Origin: JAOPZW01 sp963806015
GTDB lineage: Bacteria; Actinomycetota; Thermoleophilia; Solirubrobacterales; Solirubrobacteraceae
DNA: 64,000 bases
Assembly (NCBI GenBank): GCA_963806015.1
Contig: CAWDWM010000002.1
Location: 496,001 to 560,000 of the forward strand
Direction of reading: 5' to 3'
The notes under the pieces were generated by a model. That model saw only the letters and a program-made list of their open reading frames with translations, had not been told where the DNA came from and made no database searches. This document shows positions 44,964 to 53,417 of the stretch, one piece after another. A program made the position numbers and the translations under genes. Each line of letters opens with the position of its first letter. The stretch's first letter is position 1.

Positions 44964-45712
44964 GCAACAAGCGTAGGCCGGTGAGCGTGAGCAGGTCGTC
45001 CGTGTCGTCGATCTCCTCGGTGAACGGCACGATGTGCTCGGCCAGGCCGCCGGTGGCGATCGTCTCGGTCTCGGGCCCCATCTCGGCGCGCAGGCGCCGC
45101 ACGATGCCGTCGACCGAGCCGGCGAAGCCGTAGATCACGCCACTGCGGATGGCGTCGACCGTCGTCTTGCCGATCAGCGAGCGCGGCGTGCCGAGCTCGA
45201 TCTTGGGCAGCGCGGCCGCGCGGTTGGTCAGCGCCTCCATCGAGATCTCGACGCCGGGCATGATGATCCCGCCCAGGTACTCGCCCCCGGCCGACACGGG
45301 ATCGAAGGTCACGGCGGTGCCGAAGTCGACCACCACGCACGCGCCCTTGACGCGTTCGTAGGCGGCGACGGCGTTGACCAGGCGGTCGGGGCCGATCTCG
45401 CGCGGGTTGTCGTAGCGCAGGGCCATCCCGGTCTTGAGGCCCGGGCCGACCACGAGCATGGTGTGGTCGAGGTAGCGCGCCGCCATGGCCTCCCACTCGG
45501 GACGCAGCTGGGGCACCGTGCTCGACACGATCGAGGCGGTCAGGTCGGCCAGGCCGATGCCGCGCAGCTCGAGCAGGTTGCGCAGCACGGCGCCGAGCTC
45601 GTCGGCCGTGGAGTCGCGCACGGTGGTGAAGCGCCAGTGCTCGACCAGCGCGCCATCGCGATAGGTCCCGAAGTGGGTCTGGGTGTTGCCGACGTCGACG
45701 ACGAGGAGCACG
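44947..45712 (-). CDS. coaX: Type III pantothenate kinase
   Basis: About 255 residues (ASKHA fold), the first enzyme of CoA synthesis. It starts VLLVVDVGNTQTHFG (phosphate-1 motif), with PREIGPDRLVNAVAAYERV, VVDFGTAVTFDPV and GIIMPGVEIS motifs. I prefer GTG 45712, which begins at the family N-terminus; ATG 45729 would add 6 residues and overlap the divergent gene. Only 15 bp separate it from the start of the GST-like gene on the other strand, so the promoters overlap. Confidence 0.94.
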
Positions 45713-45727
45713 GCATAGGATCGTCCC

Positions 45728-46468
45728 ATGTCAGCGAAGCTCTACGTCGTCCACGGGTCGCATCCGTGCGCCACGGTGCAGCGCGCGCTCGACATGAAGG
45801 CGGTGCCCTACGAGGTCGTCGAGCTGCTGCCGCCGCTGCACGCCGCCCTGCAGCGGCTGCGCTTCGGCACGCGCACGGTGCCCGGGTTGACGCTGGAGTC
45901 CGGCGAGAAGCTCGTGGGCTCGCGGGCCATCCTGCGGCGCCTGGAGGAGCTGGCGCCGGAGCCTGCGCTCTTCCCGGCCGACCCCGACGCGCGCGTCCAC
46001 GTCGAGCGCGCCGAGGAGTGGGGCGACGAGGTGTGGCAGCCGATGGCGCGGCGCCTGGTGTGGACGACCCTCGCCATGGAGCCCCGCGCCATGGTCAGCT
46101 ACCAGGATGGCTCACGGCTGCCGCGCCTCCCGACACCCGCGGTGCTGGCCCTGGCCCCGATCGTCGTCGGCGTGGAGCGCCGCCTCAACGGCGCGCAGGA
46201 GGGCGCCGTCCGCGCCGACCTGCGCTCGCTGCCGGGCCACCTCGACCGCATCGACGGCTGGCTGGCCGAGGGCGTGCTGGGCGGCGAGACGGTCAACGCC
46301 GCCGACCTGCAGATCGCCACAACCTCCCGGCTGATGCTGACGATCGGCGACGTGCGCCCGTTCTTCGCCGGGCGCCCGGCCGAGGCGCACGCGATGGGGC
46401 TGTTCGCGGAGTGGGCCGGGTCCACCCCGCCGGGCGTGTTCCCGGCGGAGTGGCTGTCGGCCGCGTAG
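45728..46468 (+). CDS. Glutathione S-transferase-fold protein
   Basis: A 246-residue protein with N-terminal thioredoxin-like domain (KLYVVHGSHPCATVQRALDM, TVPGLTLESGEKLVGSRAIL) and C-terminal all-helical domain. It fits GST/glutaredoxin-like family members of actinobacteria, which use mycothiol rather than glutathione, so the cofactor is uncertain. The ATG is 6 nt after TAGGAT, giving a leaderless promoter. It converges on the alpha/beta hydrolase, 3 bp apart. Confidence 0.82.
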   Translation: MSAKLYVVHGSHPCATVQRALDMKAVPYEVVELLPPLHAALQRLRFGTRTVPGLTLESGEKLVGSRAILRRLEELAPEPALFPADPDARVHVERAEEWGDEVWQPMARRLVWTTLAMEPRAMVSYQDGSRLPRLPTPAVLALAPIVVGVERRLNGAQEGAVRADLRSLPGHLDRIDGWLAEGVLGGETVNAADLQIATTSRLMLTIGDVRPFFAGRPAEAHAMGLFAEWAGSTPPGVFPAEWLSAA

Positions 46469-46471
46469 GGC

Positions 46472-47311
46472 TCAGGCGGTCTGCGCCGCGCGCTCGCGCA
46501 CGAAGCCGCGGATGGCGTCGGCGAGCGCCTCGGGCGCGTCCTCGGCCACGAAGGTCCGCGCGCCGGCGATCGGCTCCAGCCGGGCGCCGAGCGCCGCCGC
46601 CAGCCGCTCGCCGAGCTCGCGCGGGAAGAAGCGATCGTCCTGCCCCCACACCACGAGCGAGGGGATCTTGAGCGATGGCAGGCGCGCTGCGGCGTCGAGC
46701 ATCGTCGCCTTGTCGATCGCGCGCATGAAGGCCGCGGCGTCGCGGCGGACGTCGGCGTCCTCGAGGAACGGCTTCACCCAGGCGCCGGTCACCTCGTCGG
46801 GGAGTTCGTGGGCGAGCCGGCCGTAAGCCAGCGGCGTTCGCCGCGCCTTGGCCGAGCGCATCGGCTGCACGGCGGCGAACAGCGCACCGGGCACACGCGC
46901 CGCCTTGACCATCGGCACGAACTCCTTGGGCGGGAAGACCTCAAAGCAGTCGCAGTTGGTGAGCAGCAGGCGCCCGACCCGCTCGCCGTGGTCCAGCGCG
47001 ACGAGCTGACTGATGGCGCCGCCGGTGTCGTTGCCCACGAGCGTGACGTCCTCGAGGTCCAGCGCGGCCATGAAGTCGCCGACCAGCCGCGCGACGCTCG
47101 CCGGCGAGAGGTCCGCATCGGCGTTCATCGCCGTGCGATGCGACCCGAGCGGGAGGTCGGGTGCGATGCAGCGGGCGTCGCCCTGCAGCAGGGGCGTCAC
47201 CTTGCGCCACAGCTCGCCGTCCACCAGCAGGCCGTGAAGGAAGACCACCGGCGGGCCCTCGCCGGTGTCGCGATAGTGGATGGTCCCCTGTGGGAGCGTG
47301 ATCTCGGGCAT
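46472..47311 (-). CDS. Alpha/beta hydrolase divergent from a TetR regulator
   Basis: A 279-residue hydrolase: VVFLHGLLVDGELWRKV oxyanion region, nucleophile position in VGNDTGGAISQLVAL where GNDTGG places Asp rather than Ser in the elbow, as in haloalkane dehalogenases and some epoxide hydrolases, VWGQDDRFFP acid and a His-like C-terminal segment that is less clear (ARTFVAEDAPEAL). The usual catalytic His is not obvious, so activity is uncertain. It has a strong TTGACA-N17-CATTAT promoter embedded in TetR operators. Confidence 0.85.
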   Translation of the reverse strand: MPEITLPQGTIHYRDTGEGPPVVFLHGLLVDGELWRKVTPLLQGDARCIAPDLPLGSHRTAMNADADLSPASVARLVGDFMAALDLEDVTLVGNDTGGAISQLVALDHGERVGRLLLTNCDCFEVFPPKEFVPMVKAARVPGALFAAVQPMRSAKARRTPLAYGRLAHELPDEVTGAWVKPFLEDADVRRDAAAFMRAIDKATMLDAAARLPSLKIPSLVVWGQDDRFFPRELGERLAAALGARLEPIAGARTFVAEDAPEALADAIRGFVRERAAQTA

Positions 47312-47338
47312 GTCGTCCTCGCGATCGTCTAGCTTTGC

Positions 47339-47382
47339 GTACAGACTGTACGTATAATGCATACAGACAGTATGAATGTCAA
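47339..47382. promoter_or_regulatory. Divergent promoter region with two TetR-type operators
   Basis: The operators are GTACAG-A-CTGTAC (47339-47351, perfect) and CATACAGACAGTATG (47360-47374, perfect outer arms), with centres 22 bp apart (two helical turns). Between them lies TATAAT (47353-47358), the tetR -10 box. On the minus strand TTGACA (47377-47382)-N17-CATTAT (47354-47359) drives the hydrolase gene. Both promoters would be blocked by the same bound repressor. Confidence 0.8.
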
Positions 47383-47971
47383 GCGAACCAAGCACGCCGA
47401 ACGCTCCGAGGCGACCCGCGCCGCGCTCGTCGCCGCCGCGCGCCCGCTCTTCGCCGAGCGCGGGTACGCGGGCGTCGGCACCGAGGAGATCGTGCGCGCG
47501 GCCGGGGTCACGCGCGGCGCGCTGTACCACCAGTTCGCCGACAAGCGCGAGCTCTTCGCCGCGGTCTTCGAGCAGGTCGAGGCCGACGTGACCCAGCGCA
47601 CTGCACGGGCCGCGGTCGCCTCGGGCGCCAGCGATCCGCTCGCGGTGCTGCGCGTCGGCGCCGTCGGCTGGCTCGAGGCGTGCTCTGAGCCCGAGGTCCA
47701 GCGCATCGTGCTGCTCGACGGCCCGGCGGTCCTCGGCTGGGCGGCGTGGCGCGAGATCGGGATGCGCTACGCCCTCGGCCTCATCGAGAACGAGCTGCAG
47801 GAGGCGGTCGACGCCGGCAGCCTGCAGCCCCAGCCGGTCGCCGCCCTCGCCCACGTGCTGATGGGGGCGCTCGACGAGGCCGCCCTGTACGTCGCGACGG
47901 CCGACGACCAGGACGCCGCGCGCGCCGAGGTCGGTGCCGTGCTCGATCGCCTATTCGGTTCGCTCGCCTGA
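47372..47971 (+). CDS. TetR-family transcriptional regulator
   Basis: A 199-residue regulator. The HTH is ATRAALVAAARPLFAERGYAGVGTEEIVRAAGVTRGALYHQFADKRELFAAV, the classic TetR_N pattern; the ligand domain is TetR_C-like. It is divergent from an alpha/beta hydrolase, so it probably represses that gene and itself. ATG 47372 is chosen because the upstream in-frame ATG (47357) falls within the TATAAT box. Its 3' end overlaps the convergent folK by 21 bp. Confidence 0.93.
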   Translation: MNVKRTKHAERSEATRAALVAAARPLFAERGYAGVGTEEIVRAAGVTRGALYHQFADKRELFAAVFEQVEADVTQRTARAAVASGASDPLAVLRVGAVGWLEACSEPEVQRIVLLDGPAVLGWAAWREIGMRYALGLIENELQEAVDAGSLQPQPVAALAHVLMGALDEAALYVATADDQDAARAEVGAVLDRLFGSLA

Positions 47972-48475
47972 GGCCGGCAGGCGCAGCGGCGGCCCCTCGC
48001 GGCGCACACCCTCGTCGAGCGGCATGGCGGCCAGGCAGTCGCTCAGCCGCGTGCCGTCGGGGGTCCGCAGGTCGAAGTCGAGCTCGAGCAGCGGGATGAG
48101 CACGAAGCGGCGGTTGGTGGCCTGCGCGTGGGGCAGCGTCAGGCGCTCGGAGGCGTAGGGCTCGTCGCCGAGCAGCAGCAGGTCGACGTCGATCGGGCGG
48201 GGCGCGTGGCGGACGCCGCTCTCCAGGTCGCGCCCCAGCTCTCGCTCGATGGCCTTGCAGGCGTCGAGCAGCTCCTCGGGCGCCAGCGCGGTCTCCACCC
48301 GCGCGCACGCGTTGAGGAAGGAGGGCTGGTCGAGGATCTCGCCCACCGGGTCGGTGTCGTAGGTCGACGAGCAGGCGAGCACGATCACCCCGTGGCCGGG
48401 CAGCGCGTCGATGGCGGCCTGGAGGTTCGCGCGCCGGTCCCCCACGTTGGAGCCCAGGCCCAGGTAGCCCCTCAT
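47951..48475 (-). CDS. folK: 2-amino-4-hydroxy-6-hydroxymethyldihydropteridine pyrophosphokinase
   Basis: A 174-residue HPPK: LGLGSNVGDRRANLQAAI, SSTYDTDPVG, FLNACARVET, ARPIDVDLLLLG with the metal-binding DVD (PRPIDVDLLL), and LTLPHAQATNRRFVLIPLLEL. It pyrophosphorylates hydroxymethyl-dihydropterin from ATP. The ATG overlaps the upstream SRPBCC-like gene by 4 nt. Last gene of the folate operon. Confidence 0.95.
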   Translation of the reverse strand: MRGYLGLGSNVGDRRANLQAAIDALPGHGVIVLACSSTYDTDPVGEILDQPSFLNACARVETALAPEELLDACKAIERELGRDLESGVRHAPRPIDVDLLLLGDEPYASERLTLPHAQATNRRFVLIPLLELDFDLRTPDGTRLSDCLAAMPLDEGVRREGPPLRLPASGERTE

Positions 48476-48999
48476 GCCTCGGCCCTGCGCCGGATGGCGG
48501 CGAGCATCTCGCGCCGCGTGATCGAGCTGAACGGCCCGATGAGGCGCCAGTAGCGCCCGAAGCGCCGGCGCGCCGTGGCGTCGGTGGCGGCGATCCGCGT
48601 CTCGGTCCCCACGCGCGAGGCGCCGCCGTCGGGCGCGACGGTGAAGGCCGCCGCGACGCGCACCCAGCCGGGCTCGGCGAAGGACGCGAGCTCCTCGGCC
48701 GAGGCGATCGTGCGATGGCCGCCGCGCAGGCGCCAGGGCGAGAGCACGCCACCCGCGACGACGGCGTAGGGCTCGTCCACAAGCGCGACGAGGCCGATGC
48801 GCCGCAGCCGCTCGATGGTCGGCCGGTCGTCGAACGTGCGGCGCCCGAGCGTGCGAACGCGCATGAGGGCGCCGGTCACCGGCAGGTCGCGGCCGGTGAA
48901 CTCGCGCATCGCGGCGGCCGCGCGCTGCGGTGGGGCGGCCACGCGCACGGCGTGCGCGCTGCGCCAGTCCCACGTCGCCAGGACGTCGTCGATCGTCAT
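48472..48999 (-). CDS. Uncharacterised SRPBCC-like protein in the folate operon
   Basis: A 175-residue soluble protein. It contains RVRTLGRRTFDDRPTIERLRRIGLVALVDEP, RVAAAFTVAPDGGASRVGTETRI and RFGRYWRLIGPFSSITRREMLAAIRRRAEA. The alternating beta-strand pattern and C-terminal helix suggest an SRPBCC/helix-grip fold. It is coupled by ATGA overlaps to genes on both sides (thioesterase and folK), but a folate role is not established. Confidence 0.65.
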   Translation of the reverse strand: MTIDDVLATWDWRSAHAVRVAAPPQRAAAAMREFTGRDLPVTGALMRVRTLGRRTFDDRPTIERLRRIGLVALVDEPYAVVAGGVLSPWRLRGGHRTIASAEELASFAEPGWVRVAAAFTVAPDGGASRVGTETRIAATDATARRRFGRYWRLIGPFSSITRREMLAAIRRRAEA

Positions 49000-49796
49000 C
49001 GCGCGCCGTCCACGATCAGGGCGAGCTGGCGCGAGTGGGCGAGCAGCACGCCGTCGCGGCTCCACAGCTCGCCGTCCTCCTCGAAGAAGCCGTGGGCCGC
49101 CGTCGACGATCGGAAGACGGCGAGGACCGGCTCCTCGGCGATGGCCGCAGCGGCCGCCGGCGCGCGGAAGTGAACCGTGAGGTCGATGGTGGGCGCCGTC
49201 ACCGGCCGCGTGAGGCGCGGCAGCGGCGACGGCCACCAGGCGTCGGCGTACATCGCCAGCGCGGGCGCGTCGAGCGCCTGCGGGTCGGCGAAGCGCAGCC
49301 AGCCGCCCGTGACCGACTCCTCAGCGCCCGCGTAGAGCGGCGCGCCCAGGGTCGGGCGCATCACGAAGTTCGCGGTGATGGGCACCTGGGCGACGGGCGG
49401 GAGGCGCTCGACGTCCTCGGGCGCGCTCGCGGCGGGCGCCTGCGCCGCGTAGTCCAGCGCGCCGTCGAGCTCGACGGCGAAGGCCGCGACCGCCAGCACG
49501 CACAGCGTGCCGGCCTGCGACAGCCGCGCGGTCACGGTGCTCAGCGAGCGCCCGCTGCGCTCGACCTCGACGTCGACGCGCACCTCGCCCTCGGCGGGCG
49601 GGCGCAGGTAGTGGCAGGTCAACGAGCGCGCCTCGCGCGCGGGGTCGTCGAGCTCGGCGATCATCGCGCGCAGCACGAGCGCCGCGAGGTAGCCGCCGTT
49701 GGCGCCCAGCTGGGTCGCCCACGCGGCGTCGCAGGTGGCGCGCCAGCCTCCGTCGCCCAGCGGCGCCACCGCGGTCGCGCGTGCGAAGGCGCTCAC
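48996..49796 (-). CDS. TesB-like acyl-CoA thioesterase (double hotdog)
   Basis: A 266-residue protein with two hotdog domains. The first has ATQLGANGGYLAALVLRAM and SLTCHYLRPPAEGEVRVDVEVERSGRSLSTVTARLSQAG; the second has APTIDLTVHFRAP and DGELWSRDGVLLAHSRQLALIV, the typical C-terminal pattern of thioesterase-like (PF13622) proteins. It probably hydrolyses acyl-CoA. The GTG is 2 bp after the folB stop. Confidence 0.85.
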   Translation of the reverse strand: MSAFARATAVAPLGDGGWRATCDAAWATQLGANGGYLAALVLRAMIAELDDPAREARSLTCHYLRPPAEGEVRVDVEVERSGRSLSTVTARLSQAGTLCVLAVAAFAVELDGALDYAAQAPAASAPEDVERLPPVAQVPITANFVMRPTLGAPLYAGAEESVTGGWLRFADPQALDAPALAMYADAWWPSPLPRLTRPVTAPTIDLTVHFRAPAAAAAIAEEPVLAVFRSSTAAHGFFEEDGELWSRDGVLLAHSRQLALIVDGAR

Positions 49797-49798
49797 CG

Positions 49799-50248
49799 CT
49801 AGTCGCCGGACTGCCGCCACACCTCGACGGAGACCGACTCGACCGGCAGCGGGATCGGGGGCTCGGGCTTGGTCGCCTTGACCCACACCTCCTCGGCAGC
49901 GAAGTCGGCCAGCAGGCGGTCGGCGAGGGCGGAGCACAGGCGCTCGAGCGTCTTGTAGGAGCGCTGCTGGGCGACGAGCGCCACGCGCTCGCAGACGGCG
50001 GCGTAGTCGACGGTGTCCTCGACGAGGTCGGTGACCGTCGCGTCGCACTCGCCGACCTCGAGGCGCAGGTCGAGGACCAGCCGCTGGCCGACCTCGCGCT
50101 CCGCGGCGCTGACGCCGTGATGGGTGTAGAGCGAGAGCCCGGTGACCTCGATGGTCACCTCGGTCTGCGGCGCCGCGCGCTCGTCGTCGTCGTAGTCCTC
50201 GTCGTCCTCGAGCTCGTCGTCGAGCTCCTCGTCGTCGTCAGGGGCCAT
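49799..50248 (-). CDS. folB: Dihydroneopterin aldolase with acidic N-terminal extension
   Basis: A 149-residue protein. The aldolase domain starts near residue 30 (VTIEVTGLSLYTHHGVSAAEREVGQRLVLDL) and has DTVDYAAVCERV, the catalytic Glu/Lys region (SYKTLERLCSALADRLL) and VWVKATKPEPPIP. In front lies an Asp/Glu-rich tail (residues 4-24, almost all acidic) absent from typical FolB, encoded by gtc/ctc-rich triplet repeats. ATG 50248 lies 11 bp inside the end of folP. An internal start giving a short form is possible, but none has a clear RBS. Confidence 0.93.
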   Translation of the reverse strand: MAPDDDEELDDELEDDEDYDDDERAAPQTEVTIEVTGLSLYTHHGVSAAEREVGQRLVLDLRLEVGECDATVTDLVEDTVDYAAVCERVALVAQQRSYKTLERLCSALADRLLADFAAEEVWVKATKPEPPIPLPVESVSVEVWRQSGD

Positions 50249-51041
50249 CGGCGCGCAACGTAGCAGTCGCCACCGCCAGGGCGTCCTTCGTCGGCGCCAC
50301 GTCGTGGACGCGGAAGACGCTGGCCCCGCGCTCCAGCGCGAGCACCGTCGTCGCCACCGTCGCCGCGACGCGGTCGTGCGGGTTCTCGCGCCCCGTCAGA
50401 CGGCCCAGGAACGACTTGCGCGAGGTCCCGATGACCACCGGGAACCCGATGGTCGCGATGCGGTCCAGCCGCCGCAGGAGCTCGAGGTTGTGCTCGAGCG
50501 TCTTGCCGAAGCCGATACCCGGGTCGACCAGGATGCGCTCCTCGCGCACGCCCTCGCGCACCGCGAACTCCACGCGCTCCTCCAGGAAGGCGCGGACGTC
50601 GTCGACGACGTCGTCGTAGCGGGGGTCGTCCTGCATCGTGCGCGGATCGCCCAGCATGTGCATCAGGCAGCAGTCGCAGCCGCGATCGGCCACGAAGCCG
50701 GCCAGCTCGGGCTCCTGGCGGAAGGCGGTGACGTCGTTGACGAAGCTGGCGCCCGCGTCCACGGCCGCCTCGGCCACCGTCAGCTTCGCGGTGTCGACGC
50801 TGATCTGCGCGCCCGCGCCGCGCAGGGAGTGCACGACGGGGACCACGCGGCGCAGCTCCTCGTCGACGCCGACCGGATCGGCGCGGGGCCGGGTCGACTC
50901 GCCGCCGACGTCGACGATGTCGGCCCCCTCCTGGACGAGCGAGCGCGCGTGCTCGACCGCGCGATCGAAGGCGAACCACTCCCCGCCGTCGGAGAACGAG
51001 TCGGGCGTGACGTTGAGGATGCCCATGATCCGTGCGTCCAT
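50238..51041 (-). CDS. folP: Dihydropteroate synthase
   Basis: A 267-residue TIM-barrel enzyme condensing pABA with hydroxymethyl-dihydropterin pyrophosphate: IMGILNVTPDSFSDGGEWF, DIVDVGGESTRPRADPV, ISVDTAKLTVAEAAVDAGASFVNDV, ILVDPGIGFGKTLEHNLELL, IGTSRKSFLG and FRVHDVAPTKDALAV. The full motif set is present. It is divergent from the GGDEF gene. TAGGAT (51050-51055) 8 nt before the ATG is the likely -10 box. Confidence 0.96.
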   Translation of the reverse strand: MDARIMGILNVTPDSFSDGGEWFAFDRAVEHARSLVQEGADIVDVGGESTRPRADPVGVDEELRRVVPVVHSLRGAGAQISVDTAKLTVAEAAVDAGASFVNDVTAFRQEPELAGFVADRGCDCCLMHMLGDPRTMQDDPRYDDVVDDVRAFLEERVEFAVREGVREERILVDPGIGFGKTLEHNLELLRRLDRIATIGFPVVIGTSRKSFLGRLTGRENPHDRVAATVATTVLALERGASVFRVHDVAPTKDALAVATATLRADGP

Positions 51042-51091
51042 CGCCGCGGATCCTAGGTCCACCGTCGCTCAACCGCCCCGGCGCAGGGCCG

Positions 51092-52177
51092 ATGACCTCG
51101 GCGATGGCTGCCCAAGGCACCTGGCTGTGCCCCACCCCGCTGCATCGCGCGCGCCTCCTCGACCTGGAGGCCAAGCTCGCGCGGCCGCGGGCGATCATGT
51201 ACGGCTCGCTGGCGATCGCCTTCCTCGTCGCGATCCCGTGGGTCGGCTGGCTGCCGTTCATCCCCCTCGCCGGCGCGGTCCTGGGCTACAGCGCGCTGCG
51301 GCCCTGGATCAGGTCCGCCGCGCGGCCCGAGTACGTGGTCGCCGCCACCGTGGTCAACGCGCAGGTCCTCATCGCGGCGGGCATCGCCGTGACCGGCGCC
51401 GCCCAGAGCCCGGCGATCGCCGTCATCCTGCTGCCGCTCGTCACCCTGCCCGCGCGCTTCTCGACGCGCGGCGTCCACGCCGGGCTCGCCCTCACCGTGG
51501 CCCTGCTGCTGGCGGCGACGGCGGGCGCCGATCCCGCCGGCTTCGCCGCCGACCCGAGCTTCGCGCTCATCGGGGTGGCCGCCGCCGTGGGCCTCACCGC
51601 GTTCGCCCAGTTCCTCATGAACGCCGAGATGCAGCAGCGCTCGGAGTCGGCCCTCGACCCGCTCACCGGCCTGCTCAACCGCACCTCGCTGACGGCGCGC
51701 TTCGCCGAGATCGCCGAGCAGGCGGCGCTGGCCGACAACCCGGTGTGCGTCGTCGTGTGCGATCTCGACGGCTTCAAGGCGATCAACGACGAGCACGGCC
51801 ACGACCGCGGCGATGCCGTGCTGAGGGAGGCAGCCCTGCTGCTGCGCAGGCAGCTGCGCTCGTTCGAGCTCATCTACCGCCTCGGCGGCGAGGAGTTCCT
51901 GCTCGTGCTCCCCGGCCTCACGCTGGGCGAGGGCCGCGACGTGGCCGAGCGCACCCGCGCCGCCTTCGAGGCCGAGCAACCCGGCGGCCTCGCGGTCACC
52001 GCGTCGATGGGCGTCGCCGCCGCGCGCGGCGAGGACATCGCCTACAAGCCCCTGTTCCGTGCCGCCGACGCGGCGCTGTACGAGGCCAAGCGCAGCGGGC
52101 GCAATCGCGTTGTGGTGGTGGGCGACGAGGGCGAGGTCCGCGTCGCCGGGACGCCGGCGCGGCGGCGGGCGGCGTAA
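51092..52177 (+). CDS. Membrane-anchored GGDEF diguanylate cyclase
   Basis: A 361-residue protein with about six TM helices in the N-terminal 190 residues. The GGDEF domain contains SALDPLTGLLNRTSL, VVCDLDGFKAINDEHGHDRGD and the active-site GGEEF (RLGGEEFLLVLPG), ending DAALYEAKRSGRNRVVV. The inhibitory I-site position reads RSFE rather than RxxD, so product inhibition is probably weak. It makes c-di-GMP at the membrane. ATG 51092 or 51104 may start it. No EAL or PilZ partner is visible. Confidence 0.92.
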   Translation: MTSAMAAQGTWLCPTPLHRARLLDLEAKLARPRAIMYGSLAIAFLVAIPWVGWLPFIPLAGAVLGYSALRPWIRSAARPEYVVAATVVNAQVLIAAGIAVTGAAQSPAIAVILLPLVTLPARFSTRGVHAGLALTVALLLAATAGADPAGFAADPSFALIGVAAAVGLTAFAQFLMNAEMQQRSESALDPLTGLLNRTSLTARFAEIAEQAALADNPVCVVVCDLDGFKAINDEHGHDRGDAVLREAALLLRRQLRSFELIYRLGGEEFLLVLPGLTLGEGRDVAERTRAAFEAEQPGGLAVTASMGVAAARGEDIAYKPLFRAADAALYEAKRSGRNRVVVVGDEGEVRVAGTPARRRAA

Positions 52178-52208
52178 GGGCGCTCGCTCTTCTTCCGCGC
52201 GCGTCTGC

Positions 52209-52244
52209 GGCGCTGTGCGGCGTCGAACTGCATCACCGAGGGGA
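52209..52244 (-). repeat. 36-bp repeat box, copy C
   Basis: Minus-strand text starts TCCCCTCGGTGATGCAGT and ends CACAGCGCC; 31 of 36 identical to copy A. The palindrome begins 24 bp away on the same side as in copy A's element. Confidence 0.6.
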
Positions 52245-52267
52245 CGGTGTCCCGGCGCTGGTCCTGA

Positions 52268-52314
52268 GGGTGGGCCGGGAAATACATCTCACAGATGAAA
52301 TATCCGGCCCACCC
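52268..52314. repeat. Large palindrome with AT-rich core near box C
   Basis: Outer arms GGGTGGGCCGG (52268-52278) and CCGGCCCACCC (52304-52314) pair perfectly. The 25-nt interior is unusually AT-rich and contains CATCT-CAC-AGATG. Confidence 0.8.
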
Positions 52315-52332
52315 CCGCAACCGGCGCCGGGA

Positions 52333-53415
52333 CTACGCCACAGCCCTCCCCGCGACGAGCACCCGCTGCACCTCGAGCCGATCGTCGAGCACCACCACGT
52401 CCGCCGGCGCGCCCACCGCCAGGCGCCCGAGGTCGGGCCGGCGCGCGATCCGCGCGGGCACGGTGCTCGCCGCCTCCAGCACCTCCTCCAGCGGCGCGCC
52501 CAGGCGATGCAGATTGCGCACGCCGTCAAGGATGCTCGCGGCGCTGCCCGCCAGCGTCCCGTCGGCGCGGCGCACCGCGCCGCCCGCGGCGGTCACCGGC
52601 GTCCCGCCCAGCGTGAACCGACCGTCGCCCAGTCCGGCGGCGGCCACCGCGTCGCTGACCAGGCAGAAGCGCCCGCGGGCCGCGCGCCAGGCCACGAGGA
52701 CGGTCTCGTCGGCCAGGTGATGGCCGTCCACGATCAGCTGGACCGTGACGTCGGCGCGCGCGAGCGCGGCCATCGCGATCCCGGGGTCGCGCGGCGTGCT
52801 CGGGCGCATGGCGTTGAACAGGTGCGTGACCGTGCGCGCGCCGCGGTCGAAGGCGGCATGCGCCTGGGCTGCCGTGGCGTCGGTGTGCCCGCAGGAGACC
52901 GTCACGCCGCGAGCGACCAGCTCGTCGACGAGCTCCAGGGCGCCGGGCAGCTCGGGCGCGAGCGTCATACGGGTCACGGGTCCCGCATCCAGCAACCGCC
53001 GCAGCAGCGCCGGGTCGGGCGCGCGCCGGCTCTCGGCGTCGTGAGCGCCCAGGCGCAGCGGCGAGAGGAACGGGCCCTCGAGGTGGGCGCCGATGACGCG
53101 TGGACCGCAGCCGTCGACCGGCACCGCGTGCAGGGCGGCCACGAGGCCGGCCTCGGGCGCGGTGACGAACGTCGGCTGAAAGGCGGTGACGCCCGCGGCC
53201 AGCAGCGCCGTGCCGGCACCGCGGTAGCCCTCGCCATCGGCATGCTGGAAGTCGACGCCGGCGAAGCCGTTGACCTGCAGGTCCACGAACCCCGGGGCGG
53301 CGAGGCCCCGCCCGGCGCCGCCGACCCCCAGCGCACCGACGACCCCATCCACGACGTCCACGTCGCCCGGCACGAAGGCGCCGTCGACCAGTGCCGCGGC
53401 CACGCCGAGCCTCAC
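52333..53415 (-). CDS. nagA: N-acetylglucosamine-6-phosphate deacetylase
   Basis: A 360-residue amidohydrolase. Motifs are APGFVDLQVNGFAGVDF, GAHLEGPFLSP (metal Glu), SCGHTDATAAQAHAAFDRG (His), THLFNAMRP (His) and FCLVSDAVAAAG (catalytic Asp). The product glucosamine-6-P feeds glycolysis or wall recycling. GTG 53415 lies 2 bp after the SDR stop. No nagB or nagE is in the window. Confidence 0.94.
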   Translation of the reverse strand: MRLGVAAALVDGAFVPGDVDVVDGVVGALGVGGAGRGLAAPGFVDLQVNGFAGVDFQHADGEGYRGAGTALLAAGVTAFQPTFVTAPEAGLVAALHAVPVDGCGPRVIGAHLEGPFLSPLRLGAHDAESRRAPDPALLRRLLDAGPVTRMTLAPELPGALELVDELVARGVTVSCGHTDATAAQAHAAFDRGARTVTHLFNAMRPSTPRDPGIAMAALARADVTVQLIVDGHHLADETVLVAWRAARGRFCLVSDAVAAAGLGDGRFTLGGTPVTAAGGAVRRADGTLAGSAASILDGVRNLHRLGAPLEEVLEAASTVPARIARRPDLGRLAVGAPADVVVLDDRLEVQRVLVAGRAVA

Positions 53416-53417
53416 GG

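Larger units (their letters stand above)
52178..52332. other. Intergenic region with repeat box C and a palindrome
   Basis: 155 bp between the convergent GGDEF and nagA genes. It holds repeat box copy C (52209-52244) and a 47-bp palindrome (52268-52314). The palindrome could also serve as a two-way terminator for the convergent genes, though its T-run is short. Confidence 0.55.

Noticed and set aside
52337..52375. A possible fourth, inverted repeat box on the far side of the 52-kb palindrome
   Set aside because: Only scattered matches (TCCCCGCGACGAGCA) and it lies in nagA coding sequence, so I do not count it as a copy.
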